Made by a program: the position numbers and the translations under genes. The notes below the pieces were generated by a model, which did not search any database, had not been told where the DNA came from, and was given only the letters and a program-made list of their open reading frames with translations. This document shows positions 37,261 through 46,126 of a DNA stretch of 64,000 nucleotides, in pieces (positions within the stretch are counted from its first letter, which is position 1; every line of letters begins with the position of its first letter). The DNA lies in assembly GCA_016191205.1 (NCBI GenBank), contig JACPPB010000012.1, positions 146,446 to 210,445 on the forward strand, given 5' to 3'. This stretch comes from Gammaproteobacteria bacterium. GTDB lineage: Bacteria > Pseudomonadota > Gammaproteobacteria > Pseudomonadales > Porticoccaceae.

Positions 37261-37482
37261 ATGGCGGATGAGCAAGACAACCCGGACGACAAAACCCCGG
37301 GAAAACCCGGTTTTTTAAGTATCGTCCGCAGCACCCTCGCGGCCGCCATCGGGGTGCAGAGCAGCAAAAATCGCGAGCGGGACTTCACCCAGGGCAGCCC
37401 GCTCGCTTTCATCGCCGCCGGAATCATCTTCACGGTGCTGTTCATTCTCACCGTGGTGACGGTGGTGCACCTGGTTCTGTGA
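37261..37482 (+). CDS. DUF2970 small membrane protein
   Basis: The 73-residue protein has the DUF2970 pattern: FLSIVRSTLAAAIGVQSSKNRERDF, then one transmembrane helix (PLAFIAAGIIFTVLFILTVV). A ribosome binding site (CAGGAGG) precedes it. Its position directly after metH matches Pseudomonas. Function unknown. Confidence 0.88.
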   Translation: MADEQDNPDDKTPGKPGFLSIVRSTLAAAIGVQSSKNRERDFTQGSPLAFIAAGIIFTVLFILTVVTVVHLVL

Positions 37483-37504
37483 CGCCGATGCCCGTCTTTG
37501 TTGG

Positions 37505-37645
37505 CAGGTTGCTGAAAAACTGCTGCGGGCACCATCTGCTTCGTTGCGCGGTGCTCGCTCCCTCGCCTATCTGCTTGATATGTCTCGGTCGCTGCGCTCC
37601 GTGCGCCTCGCATCTGGCCCCCTCGCGACGTTTTTCAGCAGCCTG
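37505..37645. repeat. MITE-like inverted-repeat element (141 bp)
   Basis: The element is bounded by 16-bp terminal inverted repeats, CAGGTTGCTGAAAAAC and its near-complement GTTTTTCAGCAGCCTG, with imperfectly paired arms inside. It encodes no transposase. Its first 30 bp recur at 2269-2298, and a shorter relative lies at 50997-51097. I judge it a non-autonomous mobile or REP-like intergenic repeat. Confidence 0.75.
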
Positions 37646-37687
37646 TTAGCAGATGGGCCGTGGAAAATCAGTCGCGACTGCTCGTTC

Positions 37688-37801
37688 TCAACCCCGGCTG
37701 CTCACCCAGAGTACGGCGGCCAACACCGCGATGGCGATGATGGCCAGGGTGGCAATGGCGTCTGCCATGCCGTCACGATCTTTGGTCTGTTCTTCACTCA
37801 T
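37688..37801 (-). CDS. 37-residue single-pass membrane protein
   Basis: The frame from 37801 encodes MSEEQTKDRDGMADAIATLA followed by a hydrophobic helix (IIAIAVLAAVLWVSSRG): a short acidic N terminus and one membrane span. A GGAG lies eight bases before the ATG. It sits between the repeat element and cysI on the opposite strand. No family recognised; the support is the ribosome binding site and coherent membrane topology. Confidence 0.5.
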   Translation of the reverse strand: MSEEQTKDRDGMADAIATLAIIAIAVLAAVLWVSSRG

Positions 37802-38006
37802 GCGGGTACTCCGGTCCGGAAAATCAAGGGTTGGGTGTGGGTCGAGCGCGCGCATTCTAGCAATCCTTGATGACGCTGTGGGAAAGGCGCCAGGCAGGGG
37901 CAGCGCCTTATGCATTTTTGCCTTTGAGTTATAAGGAATCAGTTTTTTACGACGATCTGGCAGCAGGCTAAGATTCGCGCCCGCATCCAGTTCATGCAGC
38001 ACCGCC

Positions 38007-39671
38007 ATGTACCTCTACGATGATCGGGACCGTTGTCTCCTGCGCGAGCGGGTGCGGCAGTTTCGCGACCAGACCACGCGCTATCTGCAGGGCGATCTTC
38101 CGGAAGATCAGTTCCGTCCGTTGCGCCTGCAGAACGGACTTTATATCCAGCGTCTGGCGCCCATGCTGCGGGTCAGCATTCCCTATGGCCTGATCTCGGC
38201 GTCGCAACTGCGCCGCCTCGCCCACATCGCCCGCACCTACGACAAGGGCTACGCCCATTTCACGACGCGCCAGAACATCCAGTTCAACTGGCCACAACTG
38301 CCCGAGGTGCCGGACATTCTGGCCGAGCTGGCCGCGGTCGATATGCACGCGATCCAGACCAGCGGCAACTGCATCCGCAATATCACCTCGGACGAGTTTG
38401 CCGGCATTGCGCCCGATGAGGTGGAAGATCCGCGCCCCTGGTGCGAGCTGGTGCGGCGCTGGTCCACCTTTCATCCGGAATTCGCCTACCTGCCGCGCAA
38501 GTTCAAGATTGCCGTGAGCGGGTCGGAGAGCGATCGCGCCGCCATCCAGATCCACGACATCGGTCTGCAACTGGTGAAGAACGCTGCGGGCGCGCTGGGA
38601 TTCCGGGTGTATGTGGGCGGCGGGCTCGGGCGCACGCCGGTGATCGGCGAGGTGATTGGCGAATTCATCGAACCGCGCCACCTGTTGACCTATCTGGAAG
38701 CCATTCTGCGCGTCTACAACCGCTACGGGCGGCGTGACAACAAGTACAAGGCCCGCATCAAGATACTGGTCAAGGTATGGGGAGCCGAGGTATTCGGGGC
38801 ACGGGTCGCTGCCGAATGGCAGCACCTGAAGGACGGCCCCAATACCCTGACCGAGGCGGATTTTGCCCACGCCCGGCAGTTTTTTACCGCCCCGGCCTAT
38901 GAGGCGGTCGATGTCGCGGCGGCGGACGCCACCGTCAGCGCCTGCGCCGCCGCGGAACGCGCCTTCGCGCGCTGGCTGGAACGCAATGTCCGCGCCCACC
39001 GCGTGCCCGGCTATTGCGCGGTGGTGCTGTCGCTGAAACCCGTCGGCGTCGCGCCGGGGGATGTGACCGACGCGCAGCTCGACGCCATTGCCGATCTCGC
39101 CGACCGCTACGCCTTTGGCGAGGCGCGCGTCACCCATCATCAGAATCTGGTGCTCGCCGATGTGCGGCGCGGCGATCTCCCCGCGCTGTGGCGCGCGCTG
39201 AAGGCCCAGGGCTTTGCGACCCCGACCATCGGCACCCTGAGCGACATCATCTGCTGCCCGGGCGGCGACTTCTGCTCGCTGGCCAACGCCAAATCCATTC
39301 CGATTGCCGAGGCGATCCAGCGCGAATTCGACGATCTCGACTATCTCTACGATCTCGGCGATCTGACCCTGAACATCTCCGGCTGCATGAATGCCTGCGG
39401 CCATCACCATGTCGGCAACATCGGTATTCTCGGCGTCGACAAGAAAGGCGAGGAGTTCTACCAGATCCAGATCGGCGGCGAAGCGGGCTCGCGCGCAGCA
39501 CTCGGCCAGGTGCTCGGGCCGTCGTTTTACGCGCCGGAAGTGCCGCGGGTGATCGCCCGCATTCTCGACGTCTATGTGCAGCGACGCCTTGAAGGCGAGA
39601 CCTTTATCGAAACCTACCGTCGCGTCGGCGTGGAACCCTTCAAGGACAGTGTCTATGCCAAAGCTGCTTAA
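38007..39671 (+). CDS. cysI: sulfite (nitrite/sulfite) reductase hemoprotein
   Basis: The 554-residue protein has the two-fold siroheme reductase repeat. The cluster and siroheme Cys motifs are in DIICCPGGDFCSLANAKS and LNISGCMNACGHHHVG. It reduces sulfite to sulfide for cysteine synthesis. It is of the Pseudomonas type paired with a DUF934 gene and not with a CysJ flavoprotein, so the electron donor is probably ferredoxin-like. TAAGAT at 37969-37974 is a candidate -10 box. The DUF934 gene overlaps its 3' end by 17 bp. Confidence 0.93.
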   Translation: MYLYDDRDRCLLRERVRQFRDQTTRYLQGDLPEDQFRPLRLQNGLYIQRLAPMLRVSIPYGLISASQLRRLAHIARTYDKGYAHFTTRQNIQFNWPQLPEVPDILAELAAVDMHAIQTSGNCIRNITSDEFAGIAPDEVEDPRPWCELVRRWSTFHPEFAYLPRKFKIAVSGSESDRAAIQIHDIGLQLVKNAAGALGFRVYVGGGLGRTPVIGEVIGEFIEPRHLLTYLEAILRVYNRYGRRDNKYKARIKILVKVWGAEVFGARVAAEWQHLKDGPNTLTEADFAHARQFFTAPAYEAVDVAAADATVSACAAAERAFARWLERNVRAHRVPGYCAVVLSLKPVGVAPGDVTDAQLDAIADLADRYAFGEARVTHHQNLVLADVRRGDLPALWRALKAQGFATPTIGTLSDIICCPGGDFCSLANAKSIPIAEAIQREFDDLDYLYDLGDLTLNISGCMNACGHHHVGNIGILGVDKKGEEFYQIQIGGEAGSRAALGQVLGPSFYAPEVPRVIARILDVYVQRRLEGETFIETYRRVGVEPFKDSVYAKAA

Positions 39672-40125
39672 GGCGGGGAGTTTCACCATCGACGCGTGGC
39701 GGCGGCTCGACGCCGATGCGGCGCGGATTGCAGATGGCGATGCCCTGTTGTTTCCCCTGCCCGTCTGGCTGGCGCGTCGCGACGCCCTCCTCGCCCGCGA
39801 CTCCAGCCACACTGGCATCTGGCTGAACGGCGACGAGGAGCCGGAGCAGATCGCCGCGGACATCCACCGCTTCGGCTGCATCGCGGTCAACTTTCCCACG
39901 TTCATGGATGGACGCGGCTTTTCCTGCGGCCGCCTGCTGCGCGAGCGCTACGGATTCCGCGGCGAGTTGCGCGCGGTCGGCGATATCTTTGTCGATCAAC
40001 TGCATTTCCTGCGCCGCTGCGGATTCGATGCCTTCGAACTGCCGGACGACACCTCGCTCGACACCGCACGCAACTGTCTGGATGCCTTCAGCGTTCACTA
40101 TCAGGCGGCCTGCAATCCCGCCTGA
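39655..40125 (+). CDS. DUF934 sulfite-reductase-associated protein
   Basis: The 156-residue protein starts at the ATG at 39655, inside the end of cysI. It has the DUF934 core FPTFMDGRGFSCGRLLRERYGFRGELRAVGD followed by DQLHFLRRCGFDAFEL. Proteins of this family are always found beside CysI-type reductases; the overlap and pairing indicate co-translation. Its biochemical role is not established. Confidence 0.9.
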   Translation: MPKLLKAGSFTIDAWRRLDADAARIADGDALLFPLPVWLARRDALLARDSSHTGIWLNGDEEPEQIAADIHRFGCIAVNFPTFMDGRGFSCGRLLRERYGFRGELRAVGDIFVDQLHFLRRCGFDAFELPDDTSLDTARNCLDAFSVHYQAACNPA

Positions 40126-40169
40126 TGGCGTCAATCGAGACCTCCTGAACGCGGCGCCATTGCGGCACA

Positions 40170-41369
40170 ATGGCGGGATGCGAACCCGGTGATCCAGAGT
40201 TGAACGACGCGGTATTCCATTCCTTTTTTCTGATTTTCTGCGGTGCCGCAGTGCTGGCCACGGTCGCGCTCTACGGTCGCCAGCCGCTGCTGGTCGCCTA
40301 TATCGCACTCGGCGCCCTGCTCGGCCCATCGGGCTTCGGGCTGACCCCCGACGTCGCGCTGATTACCGATATTTCCCATATCGGGATCATCTTCCTGCTG
40401 TTTCTGCTCGGCCTCGACATGCAGCCTGCCGCGCTGGTGCGGGTCTTCCGGCAGATTACCCATGTCGCCGTCATCAGCGCGCTGATCTTCGCGGCGGCGG
40501 GCTACGGCATCGCCCGCGCGTTTGGTTTCGCGCCCATCGAGGCGCTGATCGTGGGCGCGGCCATGATGTTTTCCAGCACCATCATCGGGATCAAGCTGCT
40601 GCCGACCACGGTGCTGCATCACCGTCCCATCGGCGAGCTGATGGTGGGCATGCTGCTGTTGCAGGATTTTCTCGCGATCATCCTGCTGCTGGTGCTGGGT
40701 GGAATCGATGCCGGCGGAATCGACGCCGGTCGCATCGTCCGTACGCTGCTGGCCTTGCCGGTGGTGGCGGCGTGTTCGGCGCTGGCGGTGCGGTTCCTGA
40801 TTCTGAAGCTCTTCGCGCGCTACGACCGCATGGCGGAGTACATGTTTCTGCTCGCCATCGGCTGGTGCCTGGGCGTCGCGGAGCTGTCCCATCAGTTCGG
40901 TTTGTCGCGCGAAATCGGCGCCTTTATCGCCGGCATCAGCATCGCCACCAGCCCGATTTCCCAGCACATCGCGTTGTCACTGAAACCATTGCGGGATTTT
41001 TTCCTGGTGCTGTTTTTCTTCACCATCGGGGCGCGGTTCGATCTGGGTTTGTTACGCGAGATCGCCGTGCCGGCGCTGGTGCTCGGGGGCGGTATGCTGC
41101 TGCTCAAGCCCGTCACCTTTCGTTTTCTGCTGCGGGGGCGAGGCGAACAGGCACGCAAGCTGGGCTGGGATCTGGGCTGCCGCCTGGGGCAGAGCAGTGA
41201 ATTCTCGCTGCTGGTGGCTTATCTGGCCGCCAGTCTCGGCCTCATCGGCAACGCCGCCTCGCATCTGATCCAGGCGGCGACCATCCTGACTTTCCTGATT
41301 TCCAGCTACATCGTGGTACTCAATTTCCCCAATCCCATCGCGATTCGCGACGGGCTGCGGCGGGACTGA
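40170..41369 (+). CDS. CPA2-type cation:proton antiporter (KefB-like membrane domain)
   Basis: The 399-residue integral membrane protein has about 12 hydrophobic segments. The Na/H-exchanger core includes LGALLGPSGFGL, LLFLLGLDMQP and the conserved LLQDFLAIILLL with the ion-binding Asp. There is no C-terminal TrkA-N nucleotide-binding domain, unlike KefB/KefC. The start is uncertain: the ATG at 40170 lies in a possible -10 (CACAAT), and a TTG at 40200 is an alternative that would remove 10 residues. It likely exchanges K+ or Na+ for protons. Confidence 0.85.
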   Translation: MAGCEPGDPELNDAVFHSFFLIFCGAAVLATVALYGRQPLLVAYIALGALLGPSGFGLTPDVALITDISHIGIIFLLFLLGLDMQPAALVRVFRQITHVAVISALIFAAAGYGIARAFGFAPIEALIVGAAMMFSSTIIGIKLLPTTVLHHRPIGELMVGMLLLQDFLAIILLLVLGGIDAGGIDAGRIVRTLLALPVVAACSALAVRFLILKLFARYDRMAEYMFLLAIGWCLGVAELSHQFGLSREIGAFIAGISIATSPISQHIALSLKPLRDFFLVLFFFTIGARFDLGLLREIAVPALVLGGGMLLLKPVTFRFLLRGRGEQARKLGWDLGCRLGQSSEFSLLVAYLAASLGLIGNAASHLIQAATILTFLISSYIVVLNFPNPIAIRDGLRRD

Positions 41370-41391
41370 ACCGGCGGGAATCGGGGCGCCG

Positions 41392-42417
41392 CTATACCGG
41401 CAATTGCGGTTCGCGCGCGCCGTCCCACCAACTGCGCAGCCGCTGGGCGAGCCGCATTTCAACAGTCATCCCCAGTCGCTCCAGCAGCGTTTTGTCGGTG
41501 ACATAGCTGAGCTCGTAGATATCCGCCGTCGCCAGTTGAGCATTGAGGTATTCGTCGCTGGTTGCCAGTTTGTCTACCAAGCCCAGTGCCAGCGCCTGGG
41601 TACCGAACCAGACTTCGCCAGTGGCGATCGTTTTGATGTCGAGCTGCGGCCGGTGTGCGGCGACATGATCCTTGAACAATTGGTGGGTGGCGTCGAGATC
41701 GCGCTGGAATTTCTCGCGTCCCGCCGGCGCGTTTTCGCCCAGCACCGTGAGCGTGCGTTTGTATTCGCCGGCGGTAAGCAACTCGACGTCGATGTCGTGG
41801 CGCTTGAGCAGACGGTGGACGTTGGGGATCTGCGCCATGACGCCAATCGAGCCCAGCACCGCGAAGGGCGCGGCGAGGATGTTACCGGCGACACAGGCCA
41901 TCATGTAGCCGCCACTGGCCGCTACCTTGTCCACGCATACCGTGAGCGGAATGCCGGCCTTGACGATGCGATCCAGTTGGCTCGCCGCCAGCCCGTAGGC
42001 ATGCACCATTCCGCCGCCACTTTCGAGCCGCACGACGATTTCGTCGCCGGAGCGGGCGCGCAACAAGGCAGCGGTAATTTCCTCGCGCAACCGGTCGACC
42101 GCGGAGGCTCGCAGATCGCCGTGAAAATCGAGCACGAAGATCCGGCGCCGGCTGTCATCGGACGGTTTTTCATGCTTCCGCGAACGGCGCAGTGCGCGCT
42201 TGATGGATTTGCGCGCCTTCGGCGGCGCCAGGGCCAGATCCAGGGTATCGCCCAGATCCTCTACCCTGGCATTGAAGTCGCGCACCTCAAGCCGCCCCTC
42301 TTCCCGAACACGCGATTTGCGCGCAAAAGCTGCCACGGCCCCCAGCAACGCCGCAAAAGCCAGCAGTAGGGTCAGTGCCTTTGCCAAAAACAGGAGATAT
42401 TCCGCTGCCAGTCCCAC
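41392..42417 (-). CDS. sohB: inner-membrane signal-peptide-peptidase-like protease SohB
   Basis: The 341-residue S49 peptidase has an N-terminal membrane helix (YLLFLAKALTLLLAFAALLG), then the catalytic Ser in VDKVAASGGYMMACV and the Lys in AGEYKRTLTV. It faces the periplasm and degrades membrane-associated peptides. The size and layout match SohB. It is separated from the upstream small gene by a heptamer tandem repeat. Confidence 0.92.
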   Translation of the reverse strand: MGLAAEYLLFLAKALTLLLAFAALLGAVAAFARKSRVREEGRLEVRDFNARVEDLGDTLDLALAPPKARKSIKRALRRSRKHEKPSDDSRRRIFVLDFHGDLRASAVDRLREEITAALLRARSGDEIVVRLESGGGMVHAYGLAASQLDRIVKAGIPLTVCVDKVAASGGYMMACVAGNILAAPFAVLGSIGVMAQIPNVHRLLKRHDIDVELLTAGEYKRTLTVLGENAPAGREKFQRDLDATHQLFKDHVAAHRPQLDIKTIATGEVWFGTQALALGLVDKLATSDEYLNAQLATADIYELSYVTDKTLLERLGMTVEMRLAQRLRSWWDGAREPQLPV

Positions 42418-42438
42418 GCTTTATCCTCGCTCAATGCT

Positions 42439-42480
42439 CGCTATCCGCTATCCGCTATCCGCTATCCGTTGTCCGTTGTC
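42439..42480. repeat. heptanucleotide tandem repeat (six units)
   Basis: Four copies of CGCTATC (42439-42466) are followed by two of CGTTGTC (42467-42480), a 7-bp tandem array of 42 bp. It spans the 3' end and stop codon (42462-42464) of the minus-strand gene 42462-43109. Confidence 0.9.
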
Positions 42481-43109
42481 CGTAACCGACCCTCGGCATC
42501 GATTCGAATTTCATACTTCGCGCCATCCCGTACCGGAAGACTGCCTGTCGCCGTCTCGGTGACCCGAACCAGGCCCCGCAACCTCGGCACCCGCGCAAGC
42601 CAGTACCAGACGTCGAGCAAACTGTCGGAGCCACCTACAGCCACCGTGTCATATCCCTGCAGTGCGTCGCCGGATTGCGCACGCGCGGCATAAAAATGTC
42701 GACTCCGATACAAGTTGACGGGACACAGCGGCGCCAGGCAGCGGATGGTCTGTATATCAAGAATCCAGTGGTTCCCGCTCAATGTCACATCGCGCTCCAG
42801 ACCGCCGGACATTGCGATATGTGCTCGGTAGCCATCCGGGACGTGGTCAACCATGCCCGGATTGGCGGCCTGCCGTTCGATGTCGACCGTGGCGATCACG
42901 GCGCCCGGGGCGAGACTCCGGTAACGCCCGAAATCCGCAGCGGCAAGCAGACTCAGGGCGCCTGCCGTCGCTACGCCGATCCATCCGACCGCCCACGCCA
43001 ATGCCCGCAAACAGCCTTGCCGGCATAGCATTCTGAAGGAAACCAATGCCAACACCACCCCCAAGCCGCTCAGCAGCCATTGGGGAAAATTGATGGATAT
43101 GGCGTTCAA
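42462..43109 (-). CDS. inner-membrane protein of unknown function
   Basis: The 215-residue protein has two N-terminal hydrophobic segments (WLLSGLGVVLALVSF and ALAWAVGWIGVATAGALSLLAAA), then a periplasmic or cytoplasmic region of about 150 residues with strands such as GNHWILDIQTIRCLAP. I do not recognise the family. Its C-terminal residues (RTTDNG) and stop lie within a 7-bp tandem repeat. It sits between sohB and the fimL-like gene, all minus-strand, and may be co-transcribed with either. Confidence 0.65.
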   Translation of the reverse strand: MNAISINFPQWLLSGLGVVLALVSFRMLCRQGCLRALAWAVGWIGVATAGALSLLAAADFGRYRSLAPGAVIATVDIERQAANPGMVDHVPDGYRAHIAMSGGLERDVTLSGNHWILDIQTIRCLAPLCPVNLYRSRHFYAARAQSGDALQGYDTVAVGGSDSLLDVWYWLARVPRLRGLVRVTETATGSLPVRDGAKYEIRIDAEGRLRTTDNG

Positions 43110-43152
43110 CCAGCCTGCCGGCGGCCTGTGAACAACGCCGCCGACGGCGGCG

Positions 43153-44726
43153 TCAAAGACTCAAGGCGGACACGCATTCACGTGCCATTCGCAGCGCTTC
43201 GCCGCTCTCTCCCGCGCCGAAACGGATCGCATTCAGATGGATTTCAAGGCTGATCACCATGTCGGCGAAATGCTCGATATTGCGCGCGATGTTGCCGGAA
43301 CAAGGCGCGGGCTGGTGACGGATCGTCCGCAGAAACTCCCAGGCGCGAACAAAAATGGCTTCCAGGGTGGAGTCGTCAAGCATAACCGCACAGCCCTTGA
43401 GAACGATGAAATTTGCTTCGAGCTCCTCCCAACCGTCGTCGGTAAGTACGCCGTCCTGGAGCAGTTCGAACGATTCCTTGACTTCGAGCAGCACGGTGCT
43501 GGCACCGGCCACGACGCCATTGCGGGCAGTTTTCAGCAGACTCGTCTGGAGGATCTGGGCAAGCGGCCGATTGCTCCAGGCGGCAAGGTCATCACGATTC
43601 GGATTGGTGCCGGCAAAATCCACGATCGCGCAATCGAGATAGAGGATAGAATCGGCGTACTCCTGCAACTCTTCTGCGGTGGGCGATCGCGCCTGCTCGC
43701 ACGTCTGCTGCAAGGTATCGCCATGCCGCTGAAAGCGCATCACCAGATTCTCAAGGCCGAGTTCGTGGGCGCTGCGCGCTACTGCGACACAATCCTGCTG
43801 CATGCCCCGCACCAAGGTTGCGGGCAACAGATCGTCTTCCTGTGAAAGATCGAGCGCGCTTCGCAGCCGGACCATATGCGCGGCCAATTCATCGAGCGGC
43901 CAGGCAGCCAAACCACCGTCGCGGCCAAATACTTTGACGCGAATCGCTTCCAGTTCGGCATCATCGAAATCCAGCTTGGGCACGGGCAGCCAGTCTCCGC
44001 GGCTGGCCTGGCCCCTCGACAAGGATAACAGCGCTAGGAAAGCACGCCAAAGTCCTTCCGGGTAGGGGTTTCCGGTGGAACCGGCGCGGATGCCGGCAAG
44101 CGAACGCAACTGCTTTTCCACGGCAGCGAGCAGGCGGGTACGATCCGGTCGGAGCAGCAAGGTTCCATTCGCAAAGTTGCCGAGCACCAACTGCAACGCG
44201 GCCCAGTAATTTCGCTCGGATTCGGCGTCTGCCAGCTGCTCCAGCCGCGCCACGCTGCGCATCAGAATTTCGTATCCCTTGGTGCGATTTACTCCCTTCA
44301 ACACGCTCACCAGCCCCAGTTGATACAGGTGCAGGATGCGCTTGAGGTCGTCCGCCGCAGGGTGCGCAAGGCGGTAATCTCGGGGATCAACAGGCAAGGG
44401 TTATCGCGGCGACTGCGCACCAGATAGTCCAGCAGCCTGGGGATCACGACGAGCGCTTCACCGAGCACCCGTCGCAGATCATCCCAGGACACCGCCCCCG
44501 CCTGCGCGTCCTCCACTGCCGCCAGGGTTTCTTCGAGCAGCAAACGCAGTCCGTTGAGTTCGCAGATCGCGACGCCACCCCAGAGGTCGCGCGTCAGCGC
44601 CACAAAATCTTCCGCGCTGCTGGCGTCGAGTTGTGCAACGGCCTCGATCACGCGCTCAGCAGCGCGTTTAAGCTCGCCGCCACTGAGATCAACTACCTCG
44701 GAATGGAGTTTTTCAATCGCTGACAT
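43153..44726 (-). pseudogene. fimL: FimL-like (ChpA N-terminal-like) protein gene, frameshifted
   Basis: Two frames together encode a FimL-type protein. The first 115 or so residues (MSAIEKLHSEVVDLSGGELK to LIPEITALRT) are a Hpt-like helical domain. From about 44350 the homology continues in another frame (LAHPAADDLKRILHLYQLGL) to the stop at 43153. FimL proteins have a linker of 35-40 residues between these parts which is missing here, so a deletion of about 100 bp with a frameshift is the simplest reading. FimL promotes twitching motility and Vfr/cAMP signalling in Pseudomonas; its position before dnaQ matches that genome. Confidence 0.6.
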
Positions 44727-44926
44727 CTGGTTTGCCGGGTTCGAGATTTCCTGCCTAACCTATCAGAAGATAACATGAGGCTCCATGAAAACCTTGTGTC
44801 GGGGAGCGGACCCTCTGTGTAATCCGCTAGCCAGGTCACAGCGCCGACGCAGCGTTGCACGAAAAACGGCGCGCCCTCCATTGCCGCGTCCTTGCCAGGC
44901 GCAAGGACCTCCAATGCGGCCATTGG

Positions 44927-45676
44927 TCACCGCGGCGAGCCAGGATCAGTGTGCAATGGCATCGATGGCGTCTCAGGCCACAGGGCGCAGGCTTTGTGGG
45001 CGCGTGCGACGGTGACGAGCTTCAGGCGATGAGCCTCAAGTTCCAGCGTCGAAGCACCGATGACACGCAAGGGAGGGCGGGTTTGTGCCAGCTTGCGGTG
45101 TCCGGACACACCGGACGTCTGCGTGGCAGCACTACTGCTGTCGAAGCTCAGCGCAACCTGGCCGCCCGTCATGGCCAGAAAAACGTTGGCCAGCAGCTCG
45201 GCATCAAGTAACGCCCCGTGCAGTTCCCGGTAGCTATTGTCGATGCCATGACGCTTGCACAGTGCGTCGAGATTGTTCTTTTGCCCCGGATGCAGTCCAC
45301 GCGCCATTTGTAACGTGTCGATGACCGTGCGCCCTTGCTGCAGGGGCGCGTGCCCACTTCCCGCAAGCTCCAGTTCGCGGTTCAGAAAACCCAGGTCGAA
45401 CAGCGCGTTGTGGATGATCAGGTCGGCGGTCCCGAGAAACTCCAGCAACTCGGCGACAATTTGCGCAAATCGGGGTTTGCCGACCAGATCGGCGGCGCTG
45501 ATCCCGTGAACGCTCTCGGCCCCGGCGTCGATGGCCCGCTCGGGATCGAGATAGTGATGAAAGTGACGGCCAGTCAGCTGACGATTGATCAGTTCCACGC
45601 AGCCAATCTCGATGATGCGATGGCCTTGATCGACCTCGAGGCCGGTGGTCTCGGTATCCAGTACGATCTGCCTCAC
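44927..45676 (-). CDS. dnaQ: DNA polymerase III epsilon subunit (proofreading exonuclease)
   Basis: The 249-residue protein has the DEDDh exonuclease signature: VLDTETTGL (Asp, Glu), HNALFDLGFLN (Asp), and the HGALLDAELLANVF (His, Asp). It removes mismatched 3' nucleotides within the replicative polymerase. The GTG start directly follows the rnhA stop, so the two are coupled, the usual gammaproteobacterial pairing. The C-terminal tail, which binds the alpha subunit, is present. Confidence 0.95.
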   Translation of the reverse strand: MRQIVLDTETTGLEVDQGHRIIEIGCVELINRQLTGRHFHHYLDPERAIDAGAESVHGISAADLVGKPRFAQIVAELLEFLGTADLIIHNALFDLGFLNRELELAGSGHAPLQQGRTVIDTLQMARGLHPGQKNNLDALCKRHGIDNSYRELHGALLDAELLANVFLAMTGGQVALSFDSSSAATQTSGVSGHRKLAQTRPPLRVIGASTLELEAHRLKLVTVARAHKACALWPETPSMPLHTDPGSPR

Positions 45677-46126
45677 TCAGTCCTCCAGTTCATCAATGCC
45701 GCGATTGGCCATGGCGTCGGCCAGCTCATTCTCCCGGTGTCCGGTGTGTCCTCTGACCCAACACCAGGTAATTTGATGACGGGCCGCCTCGGCATCGAGC
45801 CGATGCCATAGGTCCTGATTCTTGACCGGCGCTTTGCTGGCCGTGCGCCAGCCGCGCGCCTTCCAGCCCGCGAGCCACTTGGTAATGCCCTGGCGCACAT
45901 ATTCGGAGTCGGTCGTCAGGGTCACCTGGCAGGGCTCCTTGAGCGCGGCCAGTCCTTCAATGGCTGCCTGCAACTCCATCCGATTATTGGTTGTATGCCT
46001 TTCCGCGCCATGAAGGGTCCGTTCGCGGCCGCCGTAACGCAGCAGCACTCCCCAACCGCCAGGACCGGGATTGCCGCGGCAGGCACCATCGGTGAATATC
46101 TCGACGCGCTTGCTGCCGCCGGTCAT
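45677..46126 (-). CDS. rnhA: ribonuclease HI
   Basis: The 149-residue protein starts at [21 protein letters not shown] (46126). Catalytic residues are visible in FTDGACRG (Asp), [12 protein letters not shown] (Glu), TLTTDSEYV (Asp) and the ENELADAMA segment (Asp). It cuts the RNA strand of RNA-DNA hybrids. Its ATG overlaps the methyltransferase stop as ATGA, and it abuts dnaQ. Confidence 0.95.
   Translation of the reverse strand: MTGGSKRVEIFTDGACRGNPGPGGWGVLLRYGGRERTLHGAERHTTNNRMELQAAIEGLAALKEPCQVTLTTDSEYVRQGITKWLAGWKARGWRTASKAPVKNQDLWHRLDAEAARHQITWCWVRGHTGHRENELADAMANRGIDELED

Noticed and set aside
38007-39671. Nitrite reductase instead of sulfite reductase
   Set aside because: The DUF934 partner and the neighbouring metH match the sulfur-assimilation context of CysI; no nitrate genes are nearby.
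37992-39905. Minus-strand frame of 637 codons over cysI
   Set aside because: It is antisense to cysI and DUF934, both with clear motifs, and shows no recognisable domain.
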